51,246 nt of DNA from Bacteroides gallinarum DSM 18171 = JCM 13658 (GTDB lineage: Bacteria; Bacteroidota; Bacteroidia; Bacteroidales; Bacteroidaceae). The translations under genes were made by a program, and so were the position numbers. Below the pieces are notes generated by a model that had not been told where the DNA came from, made no database searches, and saw only the letters and a program-made list of their open reading frames with translations. The DNA lies in assembly GCF_000374365.1 (NCBI RefSeq), contig NZ_KB894140.1:20160-71405 (forward strand), given 5' to 3'. Shown one piece after another: positions 18,650-27,278 of the stretch (position 1 is the first letter of the stretch; each line of letters opens with the position of its first letter).

Positions 18650-19756
18650 TTAATCATTATCCAAACTATCCAACGGATTAGGAATTTTGGCTTTGTAAGC
18701 ATTCGACACGTGTAGGTAAATAGAGGTTGTTTTTGTATCATTATGCCCCATAAGTTCTTGAATAGTTCTTAGGTCAGTCCCTTGTTCCAGCAAATGGGTA
18801 GCGAAAGTGTGCCGGAGCATGTGCAAATGTACCCGGAGTTTTATTCCGGCTTTTCTTGCCGCTTCTTTCAATATTTTCACCAATGCGCTGGGTGAATATT
18901 GTTCACCTGCCTGTTCGCCCTCAAAAAGCCAATTTTGTGGTCTATATTCTTTGTAATAACTCCTTAGTTCTTTGAGTACCTTTTCTGAAAGTAGAGAGTA
19001 TCTACATTTCTTCCCCTTGCCAGCTATCTTAATCAGCATCCGTTCACTAATAATATCTTTCGGGGTCAGGTTAAGAAGTTCACTACGCCGTAATCCGGCA
19101 GAGTATATCAAGGAAATCATGCACCGATGTTTCCGGTTGGTTATCTGTGTAAAGATGTTTTTCATTTCTTCCCGGCTCAACACTTCGGGTAAAGCCTTAT
19201 ATTCTTTGGCACGGGCAATCCCGCCGTAGTATTGCCGTTTACCCTTTCTGACCTTTTCATAGTAGAACTTAATTGCGTTGATACGCATATTTTGTTGGGT
19301 GGCAGATATATGTTTCTCCTTTACTATATAGAGCATATAGGTATTTATATTCTCGACTGTCAGCAGGTCGAGGTCACGCCCTTTGTAGTACTCCATAAAA
19401 TCACTGAAATAGATTTTATAGGCTTTTATGGTAGAAGGACTGTACCGTTTCTGTTCCAGCAGTTCCAGATAACCTTTAGGCAGTATATATTCACGTTTAG
19501 GTTTCGGATGCCGAATATATACCCGGTTGTAATCAATATAGACATGGGGAGAGTAACGTTCATAAAAAACAGGAAGTCGGAATGTAGATGCCGACACATA
19601 GGCGCGACCATTTCCGTCCATCTCGATTTCGGTATCTTGGGATAAAGCCAAGGCAATAGCCTGACTGTTTGCATAATCTATCCCTATGTAGTCCTGTCCA
19701 TTTCTTATTTCTTTGTACAAGACGATGCTTTCCCGTTGTTTCTGTACATTATCCAT
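18650..19756 (-). CDS. XerD-like tyrosine recombinase of the cassette array
   Basis: A 368-residue recombinase. An N-terminal extension (about 1-90) is followed by a core-binding SAM-like domain (about 95-185) and the catalytic domain. Active-site residues, in this numbering: R223 (AGLRRSE), Lys in GKGKK, H312-x-x-R315 (HMLRHTFATHLLE), H338 (LMGH) and Y347 (SIYLHV). An upstream ATG at 19801 is possible. A minus-strand -7 box (CAAAGATA on plus, 19781-19788) would start the mRNA inside it, so I prefer 19756. It lies just upstream of eight same-strand genes separated by conserved sites. This matches recombinase-associated AID arrays, and it is the obvious candidate to move the cassettes. Confidence 0.88.
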   Translation of the reverse strand: MDNVQKQRESIVLYKEIRNGQDYIGIDYANSQAIALALSQDTEIEMDGNGRAYVSASTFRLPVFYERYSPHVYIDYNRVYIRHPKPKREYILPKGYLELLEQKRYSPSTIKAYKIYFSDFMEYYKGRDLDLLTVENINTYMLYIVKEKHISATQQNMRINAIKFYYEKVRKGKRQYYGGIARAKEYKALPEVLSREEMKNIFTQITNRKHRCMISLIYSAGLRRSELLNLTPKDIISERMLIKIAGKGKKCRYSLLSEKVLKELRSYYKEYRPQNWLFEGEQAGEQYSPSALVKILKEAARKAGIKLRVHLHMLRHTFATHLLEQGTDLRTIQELMGHNDTKTTSIYLHVSNAYKAKIPNPLDSLDND

Positions 19757-19780
19757 GTTGCTGAAAATAGGTTCATGCTC

Positions 19781-19788
19781 CAAAGATA
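19781..19788 (-). promoter_or_regulatory. -7 box upstream of the recombinase
   Basis: The minus strand reads TATCTTTG. The -33 box is weak. The predicted start near 19774 leaves a short leader before the ATG at 19756 and argues against the 19801 start. Confidence 0.5.
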
Positions 19789-19854
19789 GGGAAAACAACA
19801 AGAAAACGAACGCTCATTCGTTTTTATTTGACCCAAATCAGTAAAAAATGAAAA

Positions 19855-20496
19855 TCACGCTTTTAATAATGAATATATATAGCGAAAATTGCTTGCCAGT
19901 TCTTCCACATCAAGCCCATTTAAATAAGCCTGCTCGTATGATAAGCCGAAATACATTTGTCTGAACATGGTAGCAGCCCTTTTAACATCCGTATCGGGTC
20001 GTATTTCTCCGTTATTCTTTGCTTTCTGTATGATATTCATCCAAAGGTCGTAATCCTGTTTGAAAAAATGTGCAGTCTTTTCCTGAATATTAGGGTAGTA
20101 CATTCTAACTTGCGTAAAAAAGTGGTAATAATAAAAATTAGGGCTACATCCATAGGGATTATTGCCATCGTCCATAAGTTCCACCAACCGTTTCATGGTG
20201 ATATTTACCCCCTTTATATACTGTTCGATAAACTCTGCCAGCGTACATTCAGTACTATCGAATTTATTTTTCGGGTGATGTGTTTGAAATATGAATTTAT
20301 CCACCACAGCCACAAACAAGTCTTGTTTGTGAGGGAAATAATGAACAATGCCAGTCCTTGCCAGCCCGCATGCTTTGGCAATTTCTGTAAAGCTCGCTTT
20401 CTCATAGTTCATCTTCACAAAAACTTTAAATGCGTTTTCCAGCACTTCATCCCGGTTAGTTATCATATCACATACAGATTTTATATTTTCAATCAC
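19855..20496 (-). CDS. TetR/AcrR-family transcriptional regulator
   Basis: A 213-residue TetR-type repressor. The N-terminal helix-turn-helix (about residues 14-60) contains SFTEIAKACGLARTGIVHYF. The C-terminal ligand domain has an aromatic cluster (PNFYYYHFFTQVRMYYPN). An internal Met12 (20463) is an alternative start. A 17-bp palindrome lies just upstream (20520-20536), so it probably represses itself. It lies 98 bases upstream of the recombinase on the same strand and could co-regulate it; that is inference. The effector is unknown. Confidence 0.85.
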   Translation of the reverse strand: MIENIKSVCDMITNRDEVLENAFKVFVKMNYEKASFTEIAKACGLARTGIVHYFPHKQDLFVAVVDKFIFQTHHPKNKFDSTECTLAEFIEQYIKGVNITMKRLVELMDDGNNPYGCSPNFYYYHFFTQVRMYYPNIQEKTAHFFKQDYDLWMNIIQKAKNNGEIRPDTDVKRAATMFRQMYFGLSYEQAYLNGLDVEELASNFRYIYSLLKA

Positions 20497-20519
20497 GAAG
20501 ATACACTTTTTCTCCTGTT

Positions 20520-20553
20520 TTATTAGCAGCTAATAACACATTCTGCAAAGCTA
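20520..20553 (-). promoter_or_regulatory. tetR promoter with palindromic operator
   Basis: TTATTAGC and GCTAATAA are perfect 8-base arms around a single A (20520-20536). A minus-strand -7 box TAGCTTTG is at 20546-20553, so the palindrome covers the predicted transcription start, an autorepression layout. The -33 box is not evident. Confidence 0.6.
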
Positions 20554-20591
20554 TTTTAGGACAAGTCATTCATTTCTATGCTACAATTTAT

Positions 20592-21479
20592 TTACAGGGA
20601 TTTGATACTATCTCTGTACTGTTTCAATTCACTTTCATCCATATTCTTTATTACCAAATCCAATTCATTAAGCAACCGAACTTTGTCATTAGGTATCATT
20701 CCAATGAATGGAACAGTATTTGATACCGTATTTCCCAATAAGGTTGTTTCTATATGAAGCCTTGAAATAAAAGTCCGTAACTCCAATAGTCTTTCGTGTT
20801 CGGTAGCTTCTACAAAATCACCACGCTGTATTTCCTCATATAATTCCGAATCAGGAAATACAGTCAGCGATACAAAGTTTATGGTAAAAGGGTGCAACCG
20901 GTTGAATACATCGGCAGTATTGACAGCGTTCTGTTCTCCCTTGTCCTTTCCCGCAAGCCCTGTCAAATACACTAAATTATATCTGATATTTGCTTCTTCC
21001 AGTTTCTTGCATTGTTCGATAATATCATTAGCTGTATATCCCTTGTTCATTGCCCCTAATGTATTGTCATCACCCGACTCTGTTCCGATACTGATACTGT
21101 CGAAACCTAAGTGACGCAAATTCTTCAGTTCCTCTACCGTTTTCGGCTTGATATCTGCAATTCGGGAAAACATACCGATGCTCTCACAGTAGCGGAGATA
21201 TTTCCTAATCAAAAGACCTAACTCCAACAATCTGTTATAACTCAACGCAAATGGATTAGCCCCTGTTAAAAACACACGCCGGGCTTTAGGCTGATAGGTT
21301 TGTATCACTCTCAAATCTTCTTCGACTTCCGTAATAGGGGATAAACGAAACTTTGTCCCGTGATATAAACTACAAAACTTGCACTTGTTGTGAGTGCATC
21401 CGGCAGTTACCTGTAAGAGTTGGGAACTTGCTTCGTATGGTGGTCGCCATATTTGTCCCGTAAAATGTAATAGTTCCAT
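20592..21479 (-). CDS. radical SAM protein
   Basis: A 295-residue radical SAM enzyme. The cluster motif is GCTHNKCKFCSLY (Cys28, 33 and 36, a CX4CX2C spacing seen in this subfamily rather than CX3CX2C). It is followed by SAM-binding features such as VFLTGANPFAL and SIGTESGDD. The substrate is unknown; the family resembles HemN/Elp3-like proteins only over the TIM barrel. It starts 134 bases from a divergent HxlR regulator, which probably controls it. Confidence 0.85.
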   Translation of the reverse strand: MELLHFTGQIWRPPYEASSQLLQVTAGCTHNKCKFCSLYHGTKFRLSPITEVEEDLRVIQTYQPKARRVFLTGANPFALSYNRLLELGLLIRKYLRYCESIGMFSRIADIKPKTVEELKNLRHLGFDSISIGTESGDDNTLGAMNKGYTANDIIEQCKKLEEANIRYNLVYLTGLAGKDKGEQNAVNTADVFNRLHPFTINFVSLTVFPDSELYEEIQRGDFVEATEHERLLELRTFISRLHIETTLLGNTVSNTVPFIGMIPNDKVRLLNELDLVIKNMDESELKQYRDSIKSL

Positions 21480-21541
21480 ATATTATAAATTAAGCCTTGA
21501 AATCACTTATTTTCCCTATTTTTGTACTGCGAAGTTAGGGC

Positions 21542-21564
21542 GTTCTTTTTGAATAAAGAAGAAC
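21542..21564. promoter_or_regulatory. possible HxlR operator
   Basis: An interrupted inverted repeat (GTTCTT to AAGAAC, 9 of 10 arm bases matching) is centred between the divergent radical SAM and HxlR genes. A plus-strand -7-like box TATTTTTG is at 21517-21524. Confidence 0.35.
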
Positions 21565-21613
21565 TATACTATCTGTCAGTCACTTACGTTTGGGTTAGTT
21601 TTTCTCAATATCA

Positions 21614-21988
21614 ATGTATTTAAGGACGAAAAAAATGCGAAAAAAGTTAGATTATGAATATTGTTCTGCATCCCCTATACTGGAATGGTTGGGTGACAAA
21701 TGGGCTTTGGTCGTCTTATTGGAGTTACACGAAAATGGAGTAACACGTTTCAATGAACTATACAAAACAATCCCCTCTATATCGGAAAAGATGCTTTCTA
21801 CCGTCTTACGTTCATTGGTAACGGACGGCTTGGTAAGTAGAAAGATATATCCCTCAGTACCACCCAAAGTGGAATATTACGTATCTGAATTTGGAGAGAC
21901 TTTAATCCCTCATTTAGAGCTGTTGAAACAATGGGGACAAGAAAACTTTGAAACGATAATGGAGAATAGACGGAAAAATAAGTATTGA
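21614..21988 (+). CDS. HxlR-family winged-helix regulator
   Basis: A 124-residue MarR-like winged-helix protein with the HxlR pattern: SPILEWLGDKWALVVLLEL, TRFNELYKTIPSISEKMLST, LRSLVTDGLVSRKIYPSVPP and KVEYYVSEFGETLIPHL. HxlR regulators act as dimers and often sense electrophiles or redox state, commonly controlling a divergent gene, here the radical SAM protein. Met8 (21635) is an alternative start. Confidence 0.88.
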   Translation: MYLRTKKMRKKLDYEYCSASPILEWLGDKWALVVLLELHENGVTRFNELYKTIPSISEKMLSTVLRSLVTDGLVSRKIYPSVPPKVEYYVSEFGETLIPHLELLKQWGQENFETIMENRRKNKY

Positions 21989-21991
21989 AAT

Positions 21992-22042
21992 TTAGTGCAA
22001 GGTACAAGTATATATCTACATATAGCTTGTACCTTGCACTAA
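21992..22042. repeat. 17-bp perfect inverted repeat after hxlR
   Basis: TTAGTGCAAGGTACAAG and its exact reverse complement are separated by 17 AT-rich bases, starting four bases after the hxlR stop. No U-run follows on either strand, so a classical terminator is doubtful. It may stabilise the mRNA or mark an element end. Confidence 0.75.
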
Positions 22043-22083
22043 CCTTAAGATGTTTATCTTCAACGGTTTGCATAATCCTAAAA

Positions 22084-22264
22084 TTCAGACAGAAGAACAA
22101 AAGCACAGATTTCTCCCTTTTGTCTTGCTGTTCTTTCTGCTCGTCCTTATCGTCTTTCCCTTTTTATTCTTCTTATTCTTCCCTTTTGTGTTTCCTTTCC
22201 GTCATTCCCTTTTTATCTATCCCTTCTGTCCTCCCTTTTTTGTTCTTCTGTTCTTCTGTCTGAA
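22084..22264. repeat. MITE-like inverted repeat enclosing a polypyrimidine tract
   Basis: The 23-base arms (22084-22106 and 22242-22264, two mismatches) start TTCAGACAGAAGAACA. They enclose about 130 bases that are almost purely C/T with very few A. A 73-residue Phe/Leu/Pro ORF here is a by-product of the T/C bias. A related arm pair flanks 32342-32425. Nothing gene-like is seen from 21989 to 22592. Confidence 0.6.
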
Positions 22265-22391
22265 AAATTAAAATCCGTGTCAACCCACAACGAACCCGAC
22301 ACACCCCCTATAAGCGATAATATGCCCATCATATACTATCAATTAAAAAATATAATATTGCATTGTTTGCAAAGTTGTTTATATAATCTAC

Positions 22392-22409
22392 TTATGTAAT
22401 ATTACATAA
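22392..22409. promoter_or_regulatory. 18-bp perfect palindrome
   Basis: TTATGTAATATTACATAA is an exact palindrome in the AT-rich gap between hxlR and the MATE gene. It could be an operator or a recombinase site; no promoter is evident beside it. Confidence 0.45.
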
Positions 22410-22592
22410 CGGCTTATCCCTTAAGGTCTAAAAAACGCCTACTATATCGCAGAATAATACGATACCCGAAACCTATTCTTATAAAACAACTAAAACAACG
22501 GTAGAAATGAAACACAACCATAAGACGCACACACACTCACAATTTTACCTTATCCCAGCCCTGCCGAATACGAGAAAAAGACAGACCTACCC

Positions 22593-23957
22593 TCAGCCCG
22601 CCTTCCCCGCTATCCTCCCCAAAATCTTGGGGAACTGCCAGAAGAACAACAGCGTACAGCAAACGGCAGCCGTAGCGTCGGACACGGCTTCTGCCGCATA
22701 CACCCCGGTTACCCCCATGAAGTGCGGCAGTATCAGTGCCAGCGGTATCAACAAGATAACCTTACGCAGCAAGGCTATGAAGATAGAAATCCTTGCCTGT
22801 CCCAGCGCAACGAACATATTCTGGCAGGCGCGCTGTAACCCGAAAATCGTCATGCCGGCCAGGAATACGGGCATCGTCCGACGAACGGTTTCTATCAGCC
22901 TTGCATCTCCCGTAAAGGCAGATGCCACCACCGTGGGGCAGAAAATCATGAACAGCATCAGGACGAGGTTGAAGGAAAACATGGTAACCAGCGCAATGCG
23001 GAAACACTCCTTCACCCGCTGCTTGTCGCCATGCCCGTAGTTATAACTCGCTATCGGAACAAAACCCTGTGCAAACCCCGTCAACGGCACGCTGGCAAAC
23101 TGCATCGACGTCTGCAACACGGTGAGCGCACTGACGTAGATATCCCCGAACTCTTTCAGGCTGCTGTTGAGCACGAAACCCACCAGACTCTCCGTACTCG
23201 CCATGATAAAAGGCGATATACCGAGTGCCAGCACGGAAAGCACGATACCCTTTTCCAGCTTCATATACCGCCTCTCCAAAGGTAGGGAAGCACGCCGCGA
23301 GAACAGGAAAGACAACACCCACACCGCACTGCAAGCCTGCGACAACACCGTAGCCAGCGCAGCACCTTTCACCCCCATATCGAACCAAAAGATGAAAATA
23401 GGGTCGAGAACGATATTCAGCAACGCCCCTATCAGCACCGAGCACATGGCAACCGTGGGACGTCCCTGCGCATTGATAAAGGAGTTCAGCCCGGTAGACA
23501 CCTCCACGAACAGCGTGCCCAGCAGGTAAATAGAAAGATAATCCACCGCATAACCCAACGTATGCTCCGAAGCGCCCGTAAAGAGCAGGATAGGCTCCAT
23601 AAAGGTATAAGCAATGAGCGAGGTGAACAAGGTAAAGAGAACCAGCAGCGTAAAGCCGTTGCCCAAAATCTTCCCCGCACGACGGCGGTCGCCCTGCCCC
23701 AAAGCAATGGCAGCCAACGGCGCACCGCCACCACCCACAATGGCAGAGAAAGAAGATATCAGCACGACAAGCGAGATAGTCACCCCCACCCCTGCCAGCG
23801 CATCCGTTCCGATGCCCGGTATATGCCCGATGTAAATACGGTCTACAATACTATAAAGCAGGTTGACGAACTGCGCCGCTACTGCCGGCAGCGCCATTTT
23901 GAAAACCAGGGGCAGCATACGCTCCGTACCCAGGCGTTCTTCGTATTTGTTTATCAT
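22593..23957 (-). CDS. MATE-family efflux transporter
   Basis: A 454-residue, 12-helix MATE transporter that would export cationic drugs or metabolites in exchange for Na+ or H+. Two homologous six-helix halves are visible: the first with QFVNLLYSIVDRIYIGHI and VGGGGAPLAAIALGQGD, the second with SPFIMASTESLVGFVLNSSL and GFAQGFVPIASYNYGHGD. It follows the SDR gene by 15 bases on the same strand, so the two are co-transcribed from the promoter at 24764. The drug specificity cannot be read from sequence. Confidence 0.92.
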   Translation of the reverse strand: MINKYEERLGTERMLPLVFKMALPAVAAQFVNLLYSIVDRIYIGHIPGIGTDALAGVGVTISLVVLISSFSAIVGGGGAPLAAIALGQGDRRRAGKILGNGFTLLVLFTLFTSLIAYTFMEPILLFTGASEHTLGYAVDYLSIYLLGTLFVEVSTGLNSFINAQGRPTVAMCSVLIGALLNIVLDPIFIFWFDMGVKGAALATVLSQACSAVWVLSFLFSRRASLPLERRYMKLEKGIVLSVLALGISPFIMASTESLVGFVLNSSLKEFGDIYVSALTVLQTSMQFASVPLTGFAQGFVPIASYNYGHGDKQRVKECFRIALVTMFSFNLVLMLFMIFCPTVVASAFTGDARLIETVRRTMPVFLAGMTIFGLQRACQNMFVALGQARISIFIALLRKVILLIPLALILPHFMGVTGVYAAEAVSDATAAVCCTLLFFWQFPKILGRIAGKAG

Positions 23958-23972
23958 CCCGGATACTCCTTT

Positions 23973-24734
23973 CTACTTCCTGCTGACAATCGTACCCGTA
24001 GCCTGATTAGCAGGCATCACCAGCACCTCCGCCACCTGGATATGCTCGGGCACGGCAGCGGCGAAGTACACCACCTCGGCAATATCCTCGCCGGTAAGCG
24101 GGCGGATACCCCTGTACACACTATCGGCAGCAGACTTGTCGCCACGGAAGCGCACTACGGAAAAGTTCGTCTCCACCAGGCCGGGCTTGATGTTCGTTAC
24201 CCGCACGGGAGTATCCACCAGGTCGATGCGCAACCCGTCGGACAACGCTTTTACCGCAGCTTTGGTAGCGCAGTACACGCTGCCGCCCGGATAGGCATAA
24301 TCGCCCGCAATGGAACCCATATTGATAACATGCCCGCGGCCGCGCTCCACCATTCCGGGAACCACGAGGCGGGTCATGGCAAGCAGCGCCTTCACATTGG
24401 TGTCTATCACCACATCCCATTCGTCCAGGCTACCCTCATGCTCCTTGTCCACGCCGATTACCAGCCCGGCATTGTTGATAAGGATATCTATCGCCCGCCA
24501 TTCTTCGGGAAGCGAACCCAGGGCGGTTTCCGCAGCCCGGCGGTTGCGCACGTCGAAAGGCAACAGGCAGACATCCGCTCGGTACGCCGCCTCCAGCTCG
24601 CGCTTCAAGGCAGTCAGTTTCTCTACATTCCGTCCGTTGAGAATCAGGCGGTAACCATTCATGGCAAACTTGCGTGCACAGCCCTCCCCTATACCCGAAG
24701 AAGCACCCGTGATAAGTACGATTTTCTTTTCCAT
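23973..24734 (-). CDS. SDR-family NAD(P)-dependent oxidoreductase
   Basis: A 253-residue classical short-chain dehydrogenase. The cofactor motif is TGASSGIGEG (TGxxxGxG), the structural motif is NNAG, and the catalytic set is Ser (NMGSIAG), Tyr and Lys (YCATKAA). It is closest to the YdfG / 3-hydroxy acid dehydrogenase group (EDIAEVVYFAA, then HIQVAEVLVMPANQA near the end). The frame is open upstream to 24806, but the promoter boxes at 24764-24796 place transcription start after that, so the ATG at 24734 is used. It is the first gene of the operon with the MATE transporter. Confidence 0.9.
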   Translation of the reverse strand: MEKKIVLITGASSGIGEGCARKFAMNGYRLILNGRNVEKLTALKRELEAAYRADVCLLPFDVRNRRAAETALGSLPEEWRAIDILINNAGLVIGVDKEHEGSLDEWDVVIDTNVKALLAMTRLVVPGMVERGRGHVINMGSIAGDYAYPGGSVYCATKAAVKALSDGLRIDLVDTPVRVTNIKPGLVETNFSVVRFRGDKSAADSVYRGIRPLTGEDIAEVVYFAAAVPEHIQVAEVLVMPANQATGTIVSRK

Positions 24735-24763
24735 TCGTTGTAGGAATTTAATGTTACAGGCTG

Positions 24764-24796
24764 CAAAGTTATGACTTATTTGCGAGCATCGGCAAA
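24764..24796 (-). promoter_or_regulatory. promoter of the SDR-MATE operon
   Basis: On the minus strand TTTG (24793-24796) and TAACTTTG (24764-24771) are separated by 21 bases. The predicted start near 24757 gives a leader of about 23 bases. Confidence 0.7.
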
Positions 24797-24845
24797 TAAG
24801 TAGCAACTTATAACCCGTAACCCTTAAAGTTTCCGAGAAAATATG

Positions 24846-24853
24846 TACCTTTG
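24846..24853 (+). promoter_or_regulatory. -7 box upstream of potA
   Basis: TACCTTTG matches the -7 consensus 75 bases upstream of potA, but the -33 region is poor. The transcribed leader at 24874-24886 contains TCAGCAGGTAGAG, identical to part of the tRNA-Lys D arm. Confidence 0.5.
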
Positions 24854-24927
24854 CACCGCTTTTTATGACTGACTATATCAGCAGGTAGAGATTTGTTTAA
24901 TTAGTTTGGATAAAGTAAGAAACGCTT

Positions 24928-26313
24928 ATGCAAAAGTCCGACTGCATCATCGGTGTAGAGCACGTATCGAAGTTCTTCGGAGATAAAGCCGTACTGAATG
25001 ATGTAAATTTGTCTGTCCGCAAGGGCGAGTTTATAACGATACTGGGACCGTCCGGTTGCGGAAAGACGACGTTGCTGCGTCTGATTGCAGGCTTCCATAC
25101 CGCTTCGGAAGGAGTGATTACCATTGCGGGGAAAGATGTCACGCAGACCCCTCCCCACCGCCGTCCGGTAAACACCGTGTTCCAGAAGTACGCCCTTTTC
25201 CCCCACCTCAACGTATTCAACAACATCGCCTTCGGGCTCAAGCTGAAGAAGCTCCCCGCCGCCGTTATCGGTAAGAAGGTGAAGCAGGCGCTCCGCACGG
25301 TAGGCATGACCGACTACGAATACCGCGACGTAGACTCCCTCTCCGGCGGACAGCAACAGCGTGTAGCCATAGCCCGCGCCATTGTCAACGAACCCGAAGT
25401 GCTGCTCCTCGACGAGCCGCTCGCCGCCCTCGACCTGAAAATGCGCAAGGACATGCAAATGGAGCTCAAAGAGATGCACCAGAAACTGGGCATCACCTTC
25501 GTATATGTAACCCACGACCAGGAAGAAGCCCTTACGCTGAGCGACACAATCGTGGTAATGAGCGAGGGCAAGATACAGCAAATCGGCACTCCGACAGATA
25601 TCTACAACGAACCAATCAACTCCTTCGTAGCCGACTTCATCGGCGAGAGCAACATCCTGAACGGCATCATGGTGCGCGACAAGCTCGTCACCTTCTGCGG
25701 CCACGAGTTCGAGTGCGTAGACGAAGGCTTCGGCGAGCAGGCACAGGTAGATGTCGTAATCCGTCCGGAGGACATCTACATCTTCGAGCCGTCGGATGCG
25801 GCACAGCTCACAGGAACCGTGACAAGCGCCATATTCAAAGGCGTACACTACGAAATGCTGGTACAGACCCGCGAGGGCTACGAGCTAATGGTGCAAGACT
25901 ACCACTGCTTCGAGGCAGGCCGCGAGGTAGGCCTGCTGGTGAAACCTTTCGATATCCATGTGATGAAGAAAGAACGCACCTGCAATACCTTCGAAGGCAA
26001 GCTGCTGGACGATACGCATGTGGAGTTCCTGGGTTGCAGCTTCGAGTGCAGCCCGGTACACGGCATCCGGCCGGAGACACCCGTAAAGGTGGAGGTAGAC
26101 TTCCAGGACATCATCCTCGAGGACAACGAAGAAGACGGACGGCTGACGGGCGAGGTGAAATTCATCCTCTACAAAGGAAACCATTACCACCTGACCGTGT
26201 TCACCGACTGGGACGAAGACATCTTCGTTGACACCAACGACGTATGGGACGACGGAGACAGAGTAGGAATACGGATTGCCCCGGAGAAGATACGAATCGA
26301 ACCGCGAACCTGA
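24928..26313 (+). CDS. potA: spermidine/putrescine ABC transporter ATP-binding protein
   Basis: A 461-residue ATPase. The nucleotide-binding domain (about 1-235) has [35 protein letters not shown] and the H-loop VTHDQEE. The C-terminal regulatory region is longer than in E. coli PotA (378 residues) and shows two TOBE-like blocks (about 240-345 and 355-460) with parallel phrases ([17 protein letters not shown] and [17 protein letters not shown]). It would energise polyamine uptake with PotB, PotC and PotD, all encoded downstream on the same strand. Confidence 0.92.
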   Translation: MQKSDCIIGVEHVSKFFGDKAVLNDVNLSVRKGEFITILGPSGCGKTTLLRLIAGFHTASEGVITIAGKDVTQTPPHRRPVNTVFQKYALFPHLNVFNNIAFGLKLKKLPAAVIGKKVKQALRTVGMTDYEYRDVDSLSGGQQQRVAIARAIVNEPEVLLLDEPLAALDLKMRKDMQMELKEMHQKLGITFVYVTHDQEEALTLSDTIVVMSEGKIQQIGTPTDIYNEPINSFVADFIGESNILNGIMVRDKLVTFCGHEFECVDEGFGEQAQVDVVIRPEDIYIFEPSDAAQLTGTVTSAIFKGVHYEMLVQTREGYELMVQDYHCFEAGREVGLLVKPFDIHVMKKERTCNTFEGKLLDDTHVEFLGCSFECSPVHGIRPETPVKVEVDFQDIILEDNEEDGRLTGEVKFILYKGNHYHLTVFTDWDEDIFVDTNDVWDDGDRVGIRIAPEKIRIEPRT

Positions 26314-26489
26314 GATGCGAACCCGAGAAGCAGACCTGAGCCGCAAACCTGAGACTCAGACCTGACCGACGGAAATACGAACCCGATAACGAACAAGAAG
26401 CGATGAACCGGGCAGTACGACCAGGCGGCAAGCAATTTGCAATCCGCCGCCCCTTCATCCTATAATTACCATAAATACCCGCTTTGCCA

Positions 26490-27278
26490 ATGAAAAGTTT
26501 CTTCATGCGGCGGCGCAACTGGACTCTGCCCTACGCGCTGTTTTTGCTGATATTCGTGATAGTGCCGCTGCTGCTGATTGTAGTGTACGCATTTACGGAT
26601 GCCGGGGGAGCATTCACCTTTGCCAACTTCCGCAAGTTCATGATGCACCCGGAGGCGATGAACACCTTCGTCTATTCTATCGGCATAGCCGTCATCACCA
26701 CGCTGGCATGCCTGCTGCTGGGCTATCCGGCAGCCTATATCCTCAGCCAGAAACAGTTCAATACCTCGCAAACCATGGTAGTGCTGTTTATCCTGCCCAT
26801 GTGGGTAAACATACTGATACGCACCCTTGCCACGGTAGCCCTGTTCGACTTCCTGAACCTGCCGCTGGGCGAAGGCGCACTGGTATTCGGCATGGTGTAC
26901 AACTTCCTGCCCTTCATGATATACCCTATCTACAACACCTTGCAGAAAATGGACCGCAACCTCATAGAAGCCGCGCAAGACCTCGGAGCCAATCCCCTGC
27001 AAGTATTCGGCAAAGTGATACTACCCCTCTCCATGCCGGGCATCACGAGCGGCATAGTAATGGTGTTCATGCCCACGGTAAGCACCTTCGCCATAGCCGA
27101 ACTGCTGACGATGAACAACATCAAACTGTTCGGAACCACGGTGCAGGAGAACATTTACAACGGAATGTGGAACTACGGTGCAGCCCTGTCGCTTATCATG
27201 CTGTTGCTGATAGGCATCACCGTCCTCTTTACGAACGAGGAAGACAGCGCATCCAATGAAAGCGGAGGTGTGATATGA
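26490..27278 (+). CDS. potB: spermidine/putrescine ABC transporter permease
   Basis: A 262-residue inner-membrane permease with about six transmembrane helices. The cytoplasmic EAA loop is EAAQDLGANPLQVFGKVILPLSMPG, the coupling helix for PotA. The ATG at 26490 is preferred; a TTG six bases earlier is in frame. The 176-base gap after potA holds degenerate repeats of CGAACCTGAGA type and no gene. Its stop overlaps the potC start. Confidence 0.92.
   Translation: MKSFFMRRRNWTLPYALFLLIFVIVPLLLIVVYAFTDAGGAFTFANFRKFMMHPEAMNTFVYSIGIAVITTLACLLLGYPAAYILSQKQFNTSQTMVVLFILPMWVNILIRTLATVALFDFLNLPLGEGALVFGMVYNFLPFMIYPIYNTLQKMDRNLIEAAQDLGANPLQVFGKVILPLSMPGITSGIVMVFMPTVSTFAIAELLTMNNIKLFGTTVQENIYNGMWNYGAALSLIMLLLIGITVLFTNEEDSASNESGGVI

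Noticed and set aside
12566..19756. Classical integron
   Set aside because: The sites lack an evident RYYYAAC/GTTRRRY pair, the recombinase faces the same way as the cassettes, and the recombinase is XerD-like without a visible IntI-specific insertion.
22050..22271. A 73-residue Phe/Leu-rich ORF
   Set aside because: It is a translation of the polypyrimidine tract between inverted repeats, without a recognisable start context or conserved motif.
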